In this document: piece by piece, positions 17,201 through 26,700 of the stretch
How positions within the stretch are numbered: position 1 is the stretch's first letter
Layout: each line of letters starts with the position of its first letter
Origin: Pedosphaera sp.
GTDB taxonomy: Bacteria > Verrucomicrobiota > Verrucomicrobiia > Limisphaerales > UBA9464
Assembly (NCBI GenBank): GCA_009695205.1
Contig: SIBK01000006.1
Location: 1-64,000 of the forward strand
Length of the DNA: 64,000 nt
Direction: 5' to 3'
Notes under the pieces: generated by a model
What the model was told of the DNA's origin: nothing
Seen by the model: only the letters and a program-made list of their open reading frames with translations
The model's database searches: none
Position numbers and translations under genes: made by a program

Positions 17201-17376
17201 CCCAGGGCGAGGCCACCCATGAAGGCGACCAGAACGGCCACGACCGCGTAGCTGGTGTGCCCCAAAAACAGGGCAAGATAGCGGGTCCAGACAACCTGGT
17301 AAACCAGGCCGGCGAGTCCCGACAGGAAAAAGGACGCTAGGATCGTTAGGAAAAGGATCCGTGAGGATGGCTTCAT
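14245..17376 (-). CDS. MFS transporter-spermidine synthase fusion protein
   Basis: This 1043-residue protein begins with about 12 or more hydrophobic helices (first: FLTILASFFLSGLAGLVYQV) in two MFS-like halves, up to about residue 470. A spermidine synthase-like Rossmann domain follows, with VVGAGSGMTAGAL, DLVEISPEVV and a VTEPSNPWMAG stretch in place of the catalytic region of true polyamine synthases. The last 250 or so residues are helical and TPR-like (NALSWAIAARTHGYLDPGMP). Such fusions are common in bacteria, and their reaction is unproven. It sits alone between convergent and same-strand neighbours, with no polyamine genes nearby. Confidence 0.85.
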   Translation of the reverse strand: MKPSSRILFLTILASFFLSGLAGLVYQVVWTRYLALFLGHTSYAVVAVLVAFMGGLALGNAWLGARVDTLRRPLMFYACLEVGIGFYAAFFPQYFELVHGGFLMVVRRLNPMGGALLALKFVFAGIAILPPTVLMGATLPALTRYVTRSLSELRSKVAALYAINSSGAVVGTLLADWWWIPSIGLEACVYVGATISLVIGLVSLVLSHQSGEGATSPAREPVAKEPVESFTPAELRLALIGIGVSGFVAMLYEVAWTRLLGLALGSSTHAYSLMLITFISGIAAGGWIIYRWKRQTNTLAAFAWAEVALAGTLFASMFFYDLIPWWFIVLARNLNRRPETYWIYEVTQGFVCFLVMFGPAVCLGMTLPLVSRVATAELSRTGRSVGRVFAVNTLGTVLGAAVTGLLFLPYFGLAQTFALGIGLNALVGVLILAWRRRPQFRLSLLVAPALVLAVAWAAGSWLNPRWQKTFTLGIWRSPNDFRTLAEYRTRAAAVELKYHRDGAGSTVAVTAHRNPDGSPLISLRINGKADASTGTDIVTQLLAGHIPSLLHPGPRDGLVVGAGSGMTAGALLRHPTMRRVDLVEISPEVVYAAGTFFAEANQNALRDPRLHVAVEDAKCFLKTTIQEYDVIVTEPSNPWMAGVAAVFSREYYQDCRSRLRSGGIIAQWLQSYETDDRTLDMVVATISSVFPNLSVWQTSTGDLLLVGSADPVSIDVEGVAVRMKAPEVAMDLKRVTIDRPYVLFSLQHLPFGDGAFLPAATTILHSDFYPQLEYAAERAFFVKEFSVKPQRLSEMFSTRPRTLLGDWLQTHPADSSDLAALAQFMEKFPMHGDQLHRSVLNRLLQQAPGERTALRAIAELAGEYAPPSAEFERLARLPGYQLEDSFREVGLLRQFAGLNLLAYRGDRSAFNLPSWTNAEFFSRLAMGLDVTNSRSHRMHVAEILWDRGADEKFLQIAEECFNPDAKFGPVNFKLDSEAAQIVLARILDTHLRRGNLTNALSWAIAARTHGYLDPGMPGQNPRLQLLARRTFAEAMGTAGVAAH

Positions 17377-17427
17377 AGGCCGGAGTTTCTATCGGGTCCA
17401 GGCGCGAAGACCAACTCGGAAACAGCG

Positions 17428-17937
17428 TCAGGAAACTGCCACCAGATGTTCCATGTACACCACGTCCAACCAGCGGTCGAACTTGAATCCAACTTGTCGA
17501 AACAGCCCGACCTGAAAGAATCCGTGACGGGCATGCAGCCGAATGCTGGGCTCGTTTTGGGCATCAATGACGGCCAGGATCGCGTGCAACCGCCGTGCTT
17601 GTGCCGCCTCGATGAGGGGTCGAAGAAGTGTTCCACCCACACCCTGGCCGCGGGCGTCGTGGGCGACATAAACCGAATTCTCCACGGTGAACTGATACCC
17701 GATGCGGTCGTGGAATCGATTGAGCGCACTCCACCCGACCACCCGTCCCACGCCGTCTTCGGCCACGAAGATTGGCATGTTTGCCTTCGCATGATCGTCG
17801 AACCATTGCAGACGATGCTCCAATGAACGCGGTTCGTAGTCGTACGATGCGGTGGTGTTCACAACGGCATGGTTGTAAATTTCGAGGATTCCCGAACAAT
17901 CCTCCCGGAGCGCCAGACGGACGAGGCAGGCTTGCAT
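17428..17937 (-). CDS. GNAT-family N-acetyltransferase (phosphinothricin acetyltransferase-like)
   Basis: The 169-residue protein contains the acetyl-CoA-binding region (VAHDARGQGVGGTLLRPLIE) and the closing HARHGFFQVGLFRQVGFKFD. Together with ILEIYNHAVVNTTASYDYEP near the start, these are typical of the PAT/Bar-like GNAT branch. That branch acetylates the amino group of small amino-acid analogues such as methionine sulfoximine or phosphinothricin. The frame allows a start up to 18000, but ATG 17937 fits the family and leaves room for the divergent PH-domain gene. Confidence 0.87.
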   Translation of the reverse strand: MQACLVRLALREDCSGILEIYNHAVVNTTASYDYEPRSLEHRLQWFDDHAKANMPIFVAEDGVGRVVGWSALNRFHDRIGYQFTVENSVYVAHDARGQGVGGTLLRPLIEAAQARRLHAILAVIDAQNEPSIRLHARHGFFQVGLFRQVGFKFDRWLDVVYMEHLVAVS

Positions 17938-18065
17938 AACAGATCCTGTCGTACTGTGCCAGACCGCCCAACGCAAGCCGGCTTGCGGAATCCGATGCAT
18001 TGTCCCTTTGCCCGCCCTACAACGTGCAGCGCGTTCAAGCCCCGGACCGGCGCGTCCGCAGCACG

Positions 18066-18695
18066 ATGACTGCGATTTCGGCGGTTGGTCAATGGATGAA
18101 TGTCGGGATGAAGCCGGGGGTTGCCGAGTGGACCCGAAGAGCGCTTCAAAGCCTCGTGAATCCCAGCTTTGATGAATCCGCCATCCTCGCCATTGAGCGA
18201 CCGCACCGCAAGCTCTGGACCTATTACGCGTTATCCAGCATCGTGGCGCTTCCGCTCGCGCCCATTCTACTGCCCATCAGTTGGTTTCGCTATCACACTA
18301 TGCGGTACCGCTTCACGGCCGAGGGCGTCTCAATGAGCTGGGGCATCCTTTTCCGCCGGCAGGTCCTGCTCAACTACGCGGGCATCCAAGACATCCATCT
18401 CCAGTCGAACTTCGTCGAGCGCTGGCTTGGCCTCGCGCGGCTGCTGGTGCAAACCGCGAGTGGCAACGCCACGGCGGAGATGACTATCGAGGGCTTGCAG
18501 GAATTCGAGGCTGTGCGCGATTTCCTCTACTCGAAAATGCGCGGCGTGAAGGATGCCCACCCCGGAACCTCGACCGCAGCCTCGGCCCCGCCCAACCGAG
18601 GAGACTACCTCGATCTGGCCGCGACGTTGCGAGAGGTCGCCGCAGAACTCCGTGAGTTGCGAAAAAGCTTGGTGAAGGAGGATCGCCATGTTTGA
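18066..18695 (+). CDS. Bacterial PH-domain (bPH2/YdbS-like) membrane protein
   Basis: The roughly 209-residue protein has a hydrophobic hairpin (YYALSSIVALPLAPILLPIS) followed by a bPH2 domain (YRFTAEGVSMSWGILFRRQV, then GIQDIHLQSNFVERWLGLAR). The C-terminal 60 residues form a charged helix (TLREVAAELRELRKSLV). PH-domain proteins of this type are often paired in membranes. It overlaps the next PH-domain gene by 8 bases. The TTG at 18000 is a possible but less likely start. Confidence 0.8.
   Translation: MTAISAVGQWMNVGMKPGVAEWTRRALQSLVNPSFDESAILAIERPHRKLWTYYALSSIVALPLAPILLPISWFRYHTMRYRFTAEGVSMSWGILFRRQVLLNYAGIQDIHLQSNFVERWLGLARLLVQTASGNATAEMTIEGLQEFEAVRDFLYSKMRGVKDAHPGTSTAASAPPNRGDYLDLAATLREVAAELRELRKSLVKEDRHV
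18675..18681 (+). promoter_or_regulatory. Strong Shine-Dalgarno site for second PH-domain gene
   Basis: AAGGAGG ends 6 bases before the ATG at 18688 and lies inside the last codons of the preceding gene. It fixes the start of the second PH-domain protein and implies coupled translation. Most other genes here have weaker sites. Confidence 0.7.
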
Positions 18696-19602
18696 CCGGC
18701 TGCAAAGCATCCTGCTCCGCCTGCTCCGCGTGCCGCCAGAACCGGAACCGCCCGCAGGCGCTCCCGAGTCCGTCCGGGTGTTCCGGGCAGGGCGAAACTA
18801 TCTCAGTCTCCGGCTCACGCTCTGGGCCGTCGGCCAAAGCCTCGCATTGGCGGGTATTATCTTTTGGTTTTGGGTGCTTCATCGGGCGGAGGTGGAGCGC
18901 GACCGAGGCCGCGCACTCGCCCCGCCGACCTCGGTCGCCGCGGAGCCAGCGCCGGACGGGCGACAGATCAGGCCGCTACCAACGGAGGGCATCGAAAAAT
19001 CCCCGGGCAAGCGCACGCCACGGCGTGTGAAGCCGGGTGGCGACTGGCGCCGGGCGGCCGCGCGCACGCCGGACTGGGTCTTCCATCTGCTCCTGGGGCT
19101 CAAGGTTATCGGCGTCGGCGCGTATCTCGTGCAGTTGCCAATCACTTACGCGATCCGCCGGCTCGACTACGCACAGCGCTGGTATGTTGTCACTGACCGT
19201 AGCCTGCGCCTCCGCACCGGCATCTGGAGTATGCGAGAGATAACGATGAGCTTTGCCAACCTCCAGCAGGTCGTCGTCACACAGGGACCGTTGCAGCGGC
19301 TTCTGCACCTCGCCGACGTACGGGTCCAGTCGGCGGGCGGTGGCGGTTCGGCCCACCCGGGGCACGGCGGCGCTACAGCCCCGCTGCACACCGGCGATTT
19401 TCACGCCGTGGACAACGCGGAGGAGATCCGCGACCTAATCGTCGAACGTCTGCGCCGGTTCCGCGAGACCGGGCTGGGGGATCCTGACGAGAAGCGGCAG
19501 GTCGCGCCAATGCCCGCCCAAGCCCCGATGAACTCGGCGACGCTCGCCGCAGCGAGAGAACTGTTGGCGGAGGCGCGGATGCTGCGGCAAGTGCTCGGTT
19601 GA
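18688..19602 (+). CDS. Second bacterial PH-domain membrane protein
   Basis: The 304-residue protein has two hydrophobic segments (about residues 45-68 and 130-155) joined by a basic, Pro-rich loop. A bPH2 domain follows (YAQRWYVVTDRSLRLRTGIW, then ITMSFANLQQVVVTQGPLQR), with a Gly/His-rich insertion (AGGGGSAHPGHGGATAP). The C-terminal helix resembles that of the partner gene. It overlaps the first PH-domain gene and starts from a strong ribosome-binding site. The function is unknown; an envelope complex with its neighbour is likely by inference. Confidence 0.82.
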   Translation: MFDRLQSILLRLLRVPPEPEPPAGAPESVRVFRAGRNYLSLRLTLWAVGQSLALAGIIFWFWVLHRAEVERDRGRALAPPTSVAAEPAPDGRQIRPLPTEGIEKSPGKRTPRRVKPGGDWRRAAARTPDWVFHLLLGLKVIGVGAYLVQLPITYAIRRLDYAQRWYVVTDRSLRLRTGIWSMREITMSFANLQQVVVTQGPLQRLLHLADVRVQSAGGGGSAHPGHGGATAPLHTGDFHAVDNAEEIRDLIVERLRRFRETGLGDPDEKRQVAPMPAQAPMNSATLAAARELLAEARMLRQVLG

Positions 19603-19644
19603 GCCGTACAACATCCTTGTAAAGCTCGATTCCGGAGATCATAG

Positions 19645-20418
19645 ATGAAAACCATGATATTCAGGAAGACCAACAACTCTGGATTCACGCTGATTGAACT
19701 TTTGGTCGTGATTGCGATCATCGCGATTCTGGCGGGGATGTTGTTGCCCGCCCTCGCCAAGTCCAAGGAGAAGGCCAAGACGATTCGTTGCAACAGCAAC
19801 CTGCGACAACAAGCCCTGGGAATGGCTATGTACGCGGACGATCACCAGGACCAGTACCCAATCTACGAAGGGTGGGCGACACTGGGCGGAACCACGGGGA
19901 GGATGACACTGGCTAGCGGCATGGTTCCGGCAATACGCCGTCCGTTGAATGTCTACGTCCCGGCCGCGGAGGCGTGGCGCTGTCCCTCGGACAAGGGCGA
20001 CTCGCTTTGGAAGGATATGTTCGCGGCGGAATACAAACAGGCCTACCCGTCCGGACGCGTTGGCAGTTGCTATGACGGGTATGGCAACAGCTATCTGACG
20101 GTGTGGAGTGTCGAAACGCTTCGCATCCAGCACGTGACAGGCAATTCGACATTGCCGAAGGGATCCGCGGAGGCGACGCCGATGAAGGCGAGCGAGGTGG
20201 CCAAAAGCCCGTCGAACAAGCTGGTCACGGGAGACTGGCCGTGGTGGGCCGACAGGGACAAGAATCATGTGTGGAGCCAATGGCACAACTACAAGGGGCA
20301 ATACCGCTTCAATGTGTTGTTTGGCGACGGCCACACTGCGTTTTTCATATTTCCGAAGGAGACGTACACGTGGAACTACTCGGGACCCAAGCCCGATCCG
20401 AGTTTCACCTGGTGGTAA
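19645..20418 (+). CDS. Prepilin-type N-terminal cleavage/methylation domain protein
   Basis: The 257-residue protein has a classic type IV prepilin signal ([20 protein letters not shown]) 12 residues in, followed by [13 protein letters not shown] and a [19 protein letters not shown] stretch. Near the C-terminus it has the [10 protein letters not shown] (H-x9-DG-like) motif. This architecture is highly expanded in Verrucomicrobia and Planctomycetes, and most members have no assigned function. It would be processed by a prepilin peptidase (none in this window). It lies alone, 42 bases after the PH-domain pair. Confidence 0.9.
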   Translation: MKTMIFRKTNNSGFTLIELLVVIAIIAILAGMLLPALAKSKEKAKTIRCNSNLRQQALGMAMYADDHQDQYPIYEGWATLGGTTGRMTLASGMVPAIRRPLNVYVPAAEAWRCPSDKGDSLWKDMFAAEYKQAYPSGRVGSCYDGYGNSYLTVWSVETLRIQHVTGNSTLPKGSAEATPMKASEVAKSPSNKLVTGDWPWWADRDKNHVWSQWHNYKGQYRFNVLFGDGHTAFFIFPKETYTWNYSGPKPDPSFTWW

Positions 20419-20554
20419 TCCGATGCACGAGGGGCAAACCTGGAGGTAAGCCCCTGGAGTTTGGCCAAAATGAAAACTACCGCTTCGGGCGCGAGCCCTG
20501 TTGCGGTATGCGGGGCGACAGGCTACAAACTCCGTTCGGTAACGTCCACGCACT

Positions 20555-21111
20555 ATGATCACTCTCATTTCCGGAACCAATCGTCCTGGCAGCAACACTC
20601 GAAAAGTAACCCGCATCCTTGAGGGAATCTATCGAGACCTCCGGATGCCAACCCAGGTGATTGATCTGCTGGACTTGCCGCCGGCACTGTTTCTTCCCGA
20701 AGCTTACGCCACGAAACCCCTGGCGTTCGCGCCCCTAGCGCAAGCCGTTCTCGACGCCGCCGGCCTGGTGGTGGTTACACCGAATACAACGGCTCGATGC
20801 CCGGGGTCCTCAAGCTCTTCATCGATCACCTCAAGTTTCCGGAGAGTTTCGAGGCGCACCCCGTCTGCTTCGTCGGCCACGCCGCTGGAATGTGGGGCGC
20901 CCTGCGAAGTGTCGAGCAATTGCAGGCAATCTTTGGCTATCGCAATGCCCTCCTCTTCGGGAAACGTGTCTTTGTGCCAGGGATTGGCCAGGCGCTCAAC
21001 GCCGCAGGACAGTTTAACGACACCGACATCCAGGAGGTTCTTCGCGATCAGGCCGATGGTTTCGTTACCTTAGGCGAAAAACTCCGCGGCGTGGCGCTTC
21101 GACGCGCATAG
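20555..21111 (+). pseudogene. NADPH-dependent FMN reductase, broken by a one-base deletion
   Basis: The first frame (from ATG 20555) gives a flavodoxin-like start with the FMN phosphate loop (ISGTNRPGSNTRKV) and runs to AAGLVVVTP. The protein then continues one frame over with YNGSMPGVLKLFIDHLKFPE and ends normally at 21111. Inserting a single G at about 20782 (CCGAATAC to CCGGAATAC) restores the family motif P-E-Y-N-G-S-M-P-G. The corrected protein would be about 185 residues, normal for the family (FMN-dependent quinone, chromate or azo reduction). Everything else is intact, so it is either a very recent pseudogene or a sequencing error. Confidence 0.82.
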
Positions 21112-21195
21112 AAGAGGAAGCATCGGAGTAAAGTCGCAGGGTTTTCATTTTCTGCAGTCCAACGAATAATCCACCGGTCAGTTGTTCCATAAATC

Positions 21196-22806
21196 ATGCT
21201 TACAATTCGAGATCTTAAAATGTCATTGGGTGGACGCACCCTATTCGAGAACGCTTCCCTCCAGGTCAACTACGGCGATCGTGTGGCGTTGGTCGGACCC
21301 AATGGCGCCGGCAAATCCACGCTGTTTTCCATTGTCCTCAAAGAATTGGAACCCGATACGGGAGCCGTGGAACGGGACGCCTGGACGATGGTCGGCTATT
21401 TGCCTCAGGAGGGCGAGGCGGTAGGGAGTGAGACGGTGTTGGAGGTCGCGACGGGACGGGCGGGGGAACTCCCCAAGTTAGAAAAACTACTGAAGGAATT
21501 GGAGGCATCGGGGAGTGTTTCAACTCCGGCCTACATGGAAGCTCACGCGAAGCACGACGCCTTGAATGACCCCCAGGTTGAAGCCAAAGCCAAGAAAATG
21601 CTCGCGGGGCTTGGCTTTCGCGAGACGGACTTTTCCAGACCGGCCAAGGATATGAGCGGCGGCTGGATTATGCGCGCCCATCTCGCCCGCTTGCTCGTCA
21701 TGGAGCCTGATATTCTATTGCTGGATGAGCCGACGAATCATCTCGATCTTCTATCCTTGCTTTGGCTGCAGAATTATCTTAAGAATTATTCGGGCGCGTT
21801 GCTTATGATTTCGCACGATCGCCAGTTTATGGATGAAATCATAACCGAGGTTTACGAAATCGCGGATAAGAAGCTGATCGCTTACACGGGCAACTATTCA
21901 GACTTTTTGCGGCAGCGTGAGGAACGCTACGAGCAACAGTTGGCTGCCCATAAGAATCAGCAAAAGGAGATCCAGGCCCTCCAGGAGTTTGCTGATCGGT
22001 TCCGAGCCGTTCCCTCCAAGTCGTCGCAGGCGATGAGCAAGCTCAAGCAGATTGAGCGGATGGATAAAATCGAAAAGCCAATCCCGCCGCGCAAACCGTT
22101 CCGCTTTCAGATTCCTCAACCACCGCGCGGTGGGCAGCGGGCAGTGACGCTTGAGGGAATTCACATGGCGTATGGCACCAACAAGGTTTATTCCGGCCTT
22201 GATCTCGTGATCGAACGCGGTGAGCGCACCGTATTGGTCGGACCGAACGGCTCGGGAAAATCCACGCTTCTCAAGATTCTGGCCGGTGTGATCGATTTTC
22301 AAAATGGGGAGCGCAAGTTGGGTCACAACGCCAAGATTGGTTATTATAGTCAGCACCGATCTGGCACGCTCGATCCGAACAAGACCGTGCTCGACGAAGT
22401 GTTGACCATTGCGCCGAATCTGCGGGAAGACGAGGCACGGGCGGTCCTTGGGTCGTTTCTATTTCGCAAGGAAGAGATCTATAAATTGACGGAAGTACTG
22501 AGTGGCGGTGAGAAGAGTCGGCTCAACCTGATTAAGTTTCTGGTCGATCCGCCCAATCTTCTCCTTATGGATGAGCCAACGACTCATCTCGACATTCATA
22601 CCGTGGAATCCCTAACCCTGGCGCTTGAACGGTATGAGGGAACGCTCGTATTCATTTCTCACGATGTTCATTTCATCCGGAAACTTGCCGCGAAAGTGCT
22701 TCATGTTAACGCCGGCTTGGTTTTCCCCTATGTCGGCGGCTACGACTATTTCCTGGAGAAAACCGGAGCCATGAGCGATGCCCGTGCCGCGCTTACAGCC
22801 GCTTGA
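21196..22806 (+). CDS. ABC-F family ATPase
   Basis: The 536-residue protein has two ABC domains without membrane segments. The first has GPNGAGKST and DMSGGWIMRAHLARLL, then LLLDEPTNHLD. The second has GPNGSGKSTLLK, then LSGGEKSRLNLIKFL and LLMDEPTTHLD. The roughly 80-residue linker is charged and helical (REERYEQQLAAHKNQQKEIQ). ABC-F proteins act on ribosomes as translation factors or antibiotic-protection factors; which role applies here cannot be said. The 3' end overlaps the lipoate-ligase-like gene by 29 bases. Confidence 0.93.
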   Translation: MLTIRDLKMSLGGRTLFENASLQVNYGDRVALVGPNGAGKSTLFSIVLKELEPDTGAVERDAWTMVGYLPQEGEAVGSETVLEVATGRAGELPKLEKLLKELEASGSVSTPAYMEAHAKHDALNDPQVEAKAKKMLAGLGFRETDFSRPAKDMSGGWIMRAHLARLLVMEPDILLLDEPTNHLDLLSLLWLQNYLKNYSGALLMISHDRQFMDEIITEVYEIADKKLIAYTGNYSDFLRQREERYEQQLAAHKNQQKEIQALQEFADRFRAVPSKSSQAMSKLKQIERMDKIEKPIPPRKPFRFQIPQPPRGGQRAVTLEGIHMAYGTNKVYSGLDLVIERGERTVLVGPNGSGKSTLLKILAGVIDFQNGERKLGHNAKIGYYSQHRSGTLDPNKTVLDEVLTIAPNLREDEARAVLGSFLFRKEEIYKLTEVLSGGEKSRLNLIKFLVDPPNLLLMDEPTTHLDIHTVESLTLALERYEGTLVFISHDVHFIRKLAAKVLHVNAGLVFPYVGGYDYFLEKTGAMSDARAALTAA

Positions 22807-23551
22807 AGAGCCAGGAGGGCATCCATCTTCCGCGGAGGTTCCGCGACGCTTTGAGTTCAATACAACGTCAACCGGAATGAGGGTGCATCGGCACGGCGTC
22901 ACCGCAGACCCCGAAGCTCTGATTCGACAGGATGAGAAATGGTTGGACTCCCTGGAATCCGGCAGCGGCGAGGAGGTTCTGTGCTTTTGGGAGGCGACTC
23001 GACCGTTTGTGGTGGTGGGTTACGGTCAATCCATTGAGCAGGAAGTACATGTCGACCGCTGCGAGGTTTGTCGCTTCCCGATCCTCCGCCGGTGCTCCGG
23101 AGGGGGCACGGTGGTGCAGGGACCGGGTTGTTTGAACTACTCCCTAATCCTGCGAATCGTCGAGGGGGGTCCGCTCGGTGGGATAACCTCGACCAATGCC
23201 TGGATCATGGAACGTCAACGGCGGGCAATGTCTCGGTTGTTGCTGGGCGCAGTGACCGTTGCAGGATTCACGGACTTGGTGTGGTCGGCGGGCAACGAGA
23301 ATACAGCAGAGCCCGAACCCGGGCGGAAATTTTCAGGGAACGCTCAGCGACGGAAGAGGCAGGCGTTACTATTCCACGGCACGATTCTGCATCATTTCGA
23401 TCTATCGCTGATGGATGAACTCTTGAGAATGCCGTCCGTACAACCAAAATACCGCCACAACAGGCCACATACCGAATTTGTGGTGAACACGGGATTGGAT
23501 CCAACGGCCATCCGGGCAGCGATTACGTGTGAGTGGCAGGCGGTTGGGTAG
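22778..23551 (+). CDS. Lipoate-protein ligase/octanoyltransferase-like protein
   Basis: The 257-residue protein has the BPL/LPL catalytic-domain signatures RRCSGGGTVVQGPGCLNYSL and KFSGNAQRRKRQALLFHGTI, where the Lys of KFSGN is the usual acyl-handling residue. The family attaches lipoate or octanoate to E2 and GcvH proteins, which fits with the aceE gene further along, though the two are not adjacent. It overlaps the ABC-F gene. The ATG at 22877 is an alternative start that removes the overlap. Confidence 0.8.
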   Translation: MPVPRLQPLEEPGGHPSSAEVPRRFEFNTTSTGMRVHRHGVTADPEALIRQDEKWLDSLESGSGEEVLCFWEATRPFVVVGYGQSIEQEVHVDRCEVCRFPILRRCSGGGTVVQGPGCLNYSLILRIVEGGPLGGITSTNAWIMERQRRAMSRLLLGAVTVAGFTDLVWSAGNENTAEPEPGRKFSGNAQRRKRQALLFHGTILHHFDLSLMDELLRMPSVQPKYRHNRPHTEFVVNTGLDPTAIRAAITCEWQAVG

Positions 23552-23729
23552 GTGGCTTTCGCCCGCAGAGCCAGAATCGAGTCGCGAGGAAAATGTGTGG
23601 TGACTCCGGCGGGAAATCATCTGAAGCGCAGCCAGAATCTCATTTGCGAGAGGTGCACCGGATGGTTCCTTGGGGAGTGGACGGGGGGGCCTGGGGACGA
23701 TGGGCTTGGCCTGTTGGCTGGCATCGAAC

Positions 23730-26700
23730 TCATTCGTCCTCTCCTCCACCGCCGGGCTTTTTCTCCCAGCGCCGCTGAGTTCGTTCCGGGAGCGATTTGT
23801 CACCCGTGGCGTAGTAAGTGCCCGGTCCGAACATCTCGTTGACGGCGGCTTCGAGTTCCCATGAGGCATTCACCTGAAAGCGATCATTGGGTTCAAGGAA
23901 CACTCGTTGGCCGCCCGGCATGCGGACACTAAGGAACAGAGGTATGCGGCCTGGGTGCGCTTCGGCAAGAGCTCGGGCAGCCTCGAGCTTAGCTCGATCC
24001 AGTAGTTCGTGCTTCAGCCGCAGATATACGTTGCGAGTCAGCGTGCGCGGCGCGTCTTCGAGGCGTGAGATCTCCTGAGGGAACAGCTTCGGTTTATCTT
24101 CACCGGTGTTGACCTCGGCGGTCACGAGAACGGCCGCGTTGGGGACGAGCAACGAACGAAAGCTGTCGTAGCCTTCGTTCATCACCAACAATTGCACAGA
24201 GCCGGTGAGGTCCTCGAGGGTCGCCATGGCGTACGGCTTCCCGGATTTCTTGCTGACGCCTTGTTGCACGGTCCCGACGAGTCCCCCGACGCGGGTCATG
24301 GCACGATTGGGCAGGGTGGTCAGGGCGCCGATGGAATGAGAGGCAAAACGTTCGAGCAGTTCCACAAAGGGTTCCAGGGGATGGCCGCTGACGTAGAAGC
24401 CGAGTAGTTCCTTCTCCGCGGCAAGTTTTTCGGCGATGGGCCATTCCGCAATTCGTGGGAGGCTCGCTTCGACATTTCCCGGGGTATCGAAGGCTTCGAA
24501 GAGAGAAACCTGCCCGCGGGCCCGGTCTGCGGCCGCACTCTGAGCCCGGCTCATCACTCGCTCGACCCGCGCAAAAGACGTCGCGCGGTTTTCGCCAAGA
24601 CTATCGCACGCGCCGGCCCGGATGAGACACTCGAGAACTTTCCGATTCATGGTGCGCAGATCCACCCGTTCGCAAAGATCGGAGAGAGTGATGAAGCGGC
24701 TGCCTTTGGTGCGGGCAGCCAGGATTCCATCCACAGCGATGCCACCGACGCCCTTAACTGCCGCGAGTCCAAACCGGATCGGCGGGAAGCCGGAGGAATC
24801 CTTCTTCTGCGGGCTTGGAGCGAAGGCAACATCGCTCTCATTAACGTCGGGTCCGTAAACTTGGATACCGAACTCCTTTGCCTCGGCAATGAACTGAGCG
24901 AGCTTCGCCAGGTCGCCCTGGTCGTTCGTCATCATCGCACACAGAAATTCCACCGGGTAATTGGCCTTCAGGTAGGCGGTCTGGTAGGCGACGATTGCAT
25001 AGGCGGCGGCGTGCGATTTGTTGAATCCGTATCCGGCGAATTTTTCGAGCAGGTCGAACACCTCGTTGGCTTTTGCGGCAGGGATCTGGTTCTTTTCGGC
25101 ACAGCCCCGAACAAACGAGTCGCGCTGTTTCGCCATTTCCTCCGGCTTTTTCTTGCCCATCGCGCGGCGCAGCAGATCCGCGCCACCCAGTGTGTAGCCG
25201 GCGAGGACCTGCGTCGCCTGCATCACCTGTTCCTGATAGATGAGGACGCCGTAGGTCTCCCGCGACACGGGTTCGAGCAGCGGGTGCGAATACTCGACCG
25301 CCTTGCGCCCATGCCGGCGTTCAATGAAATCCGGGATCAGATCCATCGGCCCCGGCCGGTAGAGCGAAATAAGGGCCGTGATGTGCTCGACACTTTGGAT
25401 CTGGAATTTTTTGCAGAGATCTCGCATGCCGCCCGATTCCAACTGGAAGACACCCAGGGTCCGGGCATCGTTCAAGAGGGCATAGGTCTTCGCGTCGTCG
25501 AGCAGGAGGTCGTCCAACACGATGTCGATCTGCTGGGTCTTGCGGATCAATCCCACGGTATTCCGGAGCACGGTCAGGGTTTTCAACCCGAGAAAATCCA
25601 TCTTCAACAAACCGAGATCACCCACCGGGCCCATGGCGTACTGGGTGACGATCCCTCCCTCCTCGTCCAATTTGAGTGGCAGCAGGTTGACCAATGGCTG
25701 AGCGCCAATGACCACGCCCGCGGCATGGACTCCCGCATTTCTCACCTGCTCCTCCAGGAGACGCGCATGGTCGAATAACTCCCGGGTGACCTCCTCGCTG
25801 TCGTAGGCCGACTTGAATTGTGCGTTCTTGGCCAGGGCATCCTCAAGCGACCACTTCACGTCGGTGATCATCTTCGCGAGCCGGTCGCATTCCCCGAAGC
25901 TGAGTCCCATGACGCGGCCCACGTCGCGAATCACCGACTTCGGCCCCAACGTTCCAAATGTGATGATCTGAGCGACGGCATCCTGGCCGTATTTTTTCCG
26001 GACATATTCGATCACTTCCTGCCGGCGATCGTCCGCAAAATCGATGTCGATATCCGGCGGGCTGACCCGTTCGGGGTTCAGGAACCGTTCGAAAAGCAGC
26101 CCGTAACGGAGCGGATCGACATTGGCGATTTCGAGCAGATAGGTGACGAGGGAACCGGCGGCGGAACCACGGGCGACGCAGGCAATGCCCGCGTTGCGGC
26201 CATAGCGGACAAAATCACCGACGATGAGAAAATAGCTGACGTAGCCAGTTTGCTCGATAACCGCGAGCTCAAGTTTCAAACGGTCCAGAAGCGAACTCAC
26301 AGCGCTTTGCACGGCGGGGTCAGCGGGGTCACGGGACGCGTCGGGGCCTCCGGTAAACGTGGGCAAGCGAGCCGGGTCCGAGACATGGTCCACGAGGATC
26401 TCGGATCCCTCCACGTGAGCGGTGATGCCGTACCGGGTGACAAGTCCTTCGCAGAGCAACTTCCGCAGATACCCTTCGCGAGTCCAAGTTTCGGGCGGCT
26501 GAAACATGGGATAATGCTCCGCCCCCTTGCCGAACCGGATTTCAACCGCACACTTTTCGGCAACTTCGACGGTATTCAGCACGGCCTCGGGAACCTCGCT
26601 GAAGAGAGCCTTCATTTCGTCGGCGGAGCGGAGGTAGAACTGCTCCGGTTGGTACCGCATGCGTTTGCTGTCACTCAGCAGCGCCTGCGTGCCGATGCAA

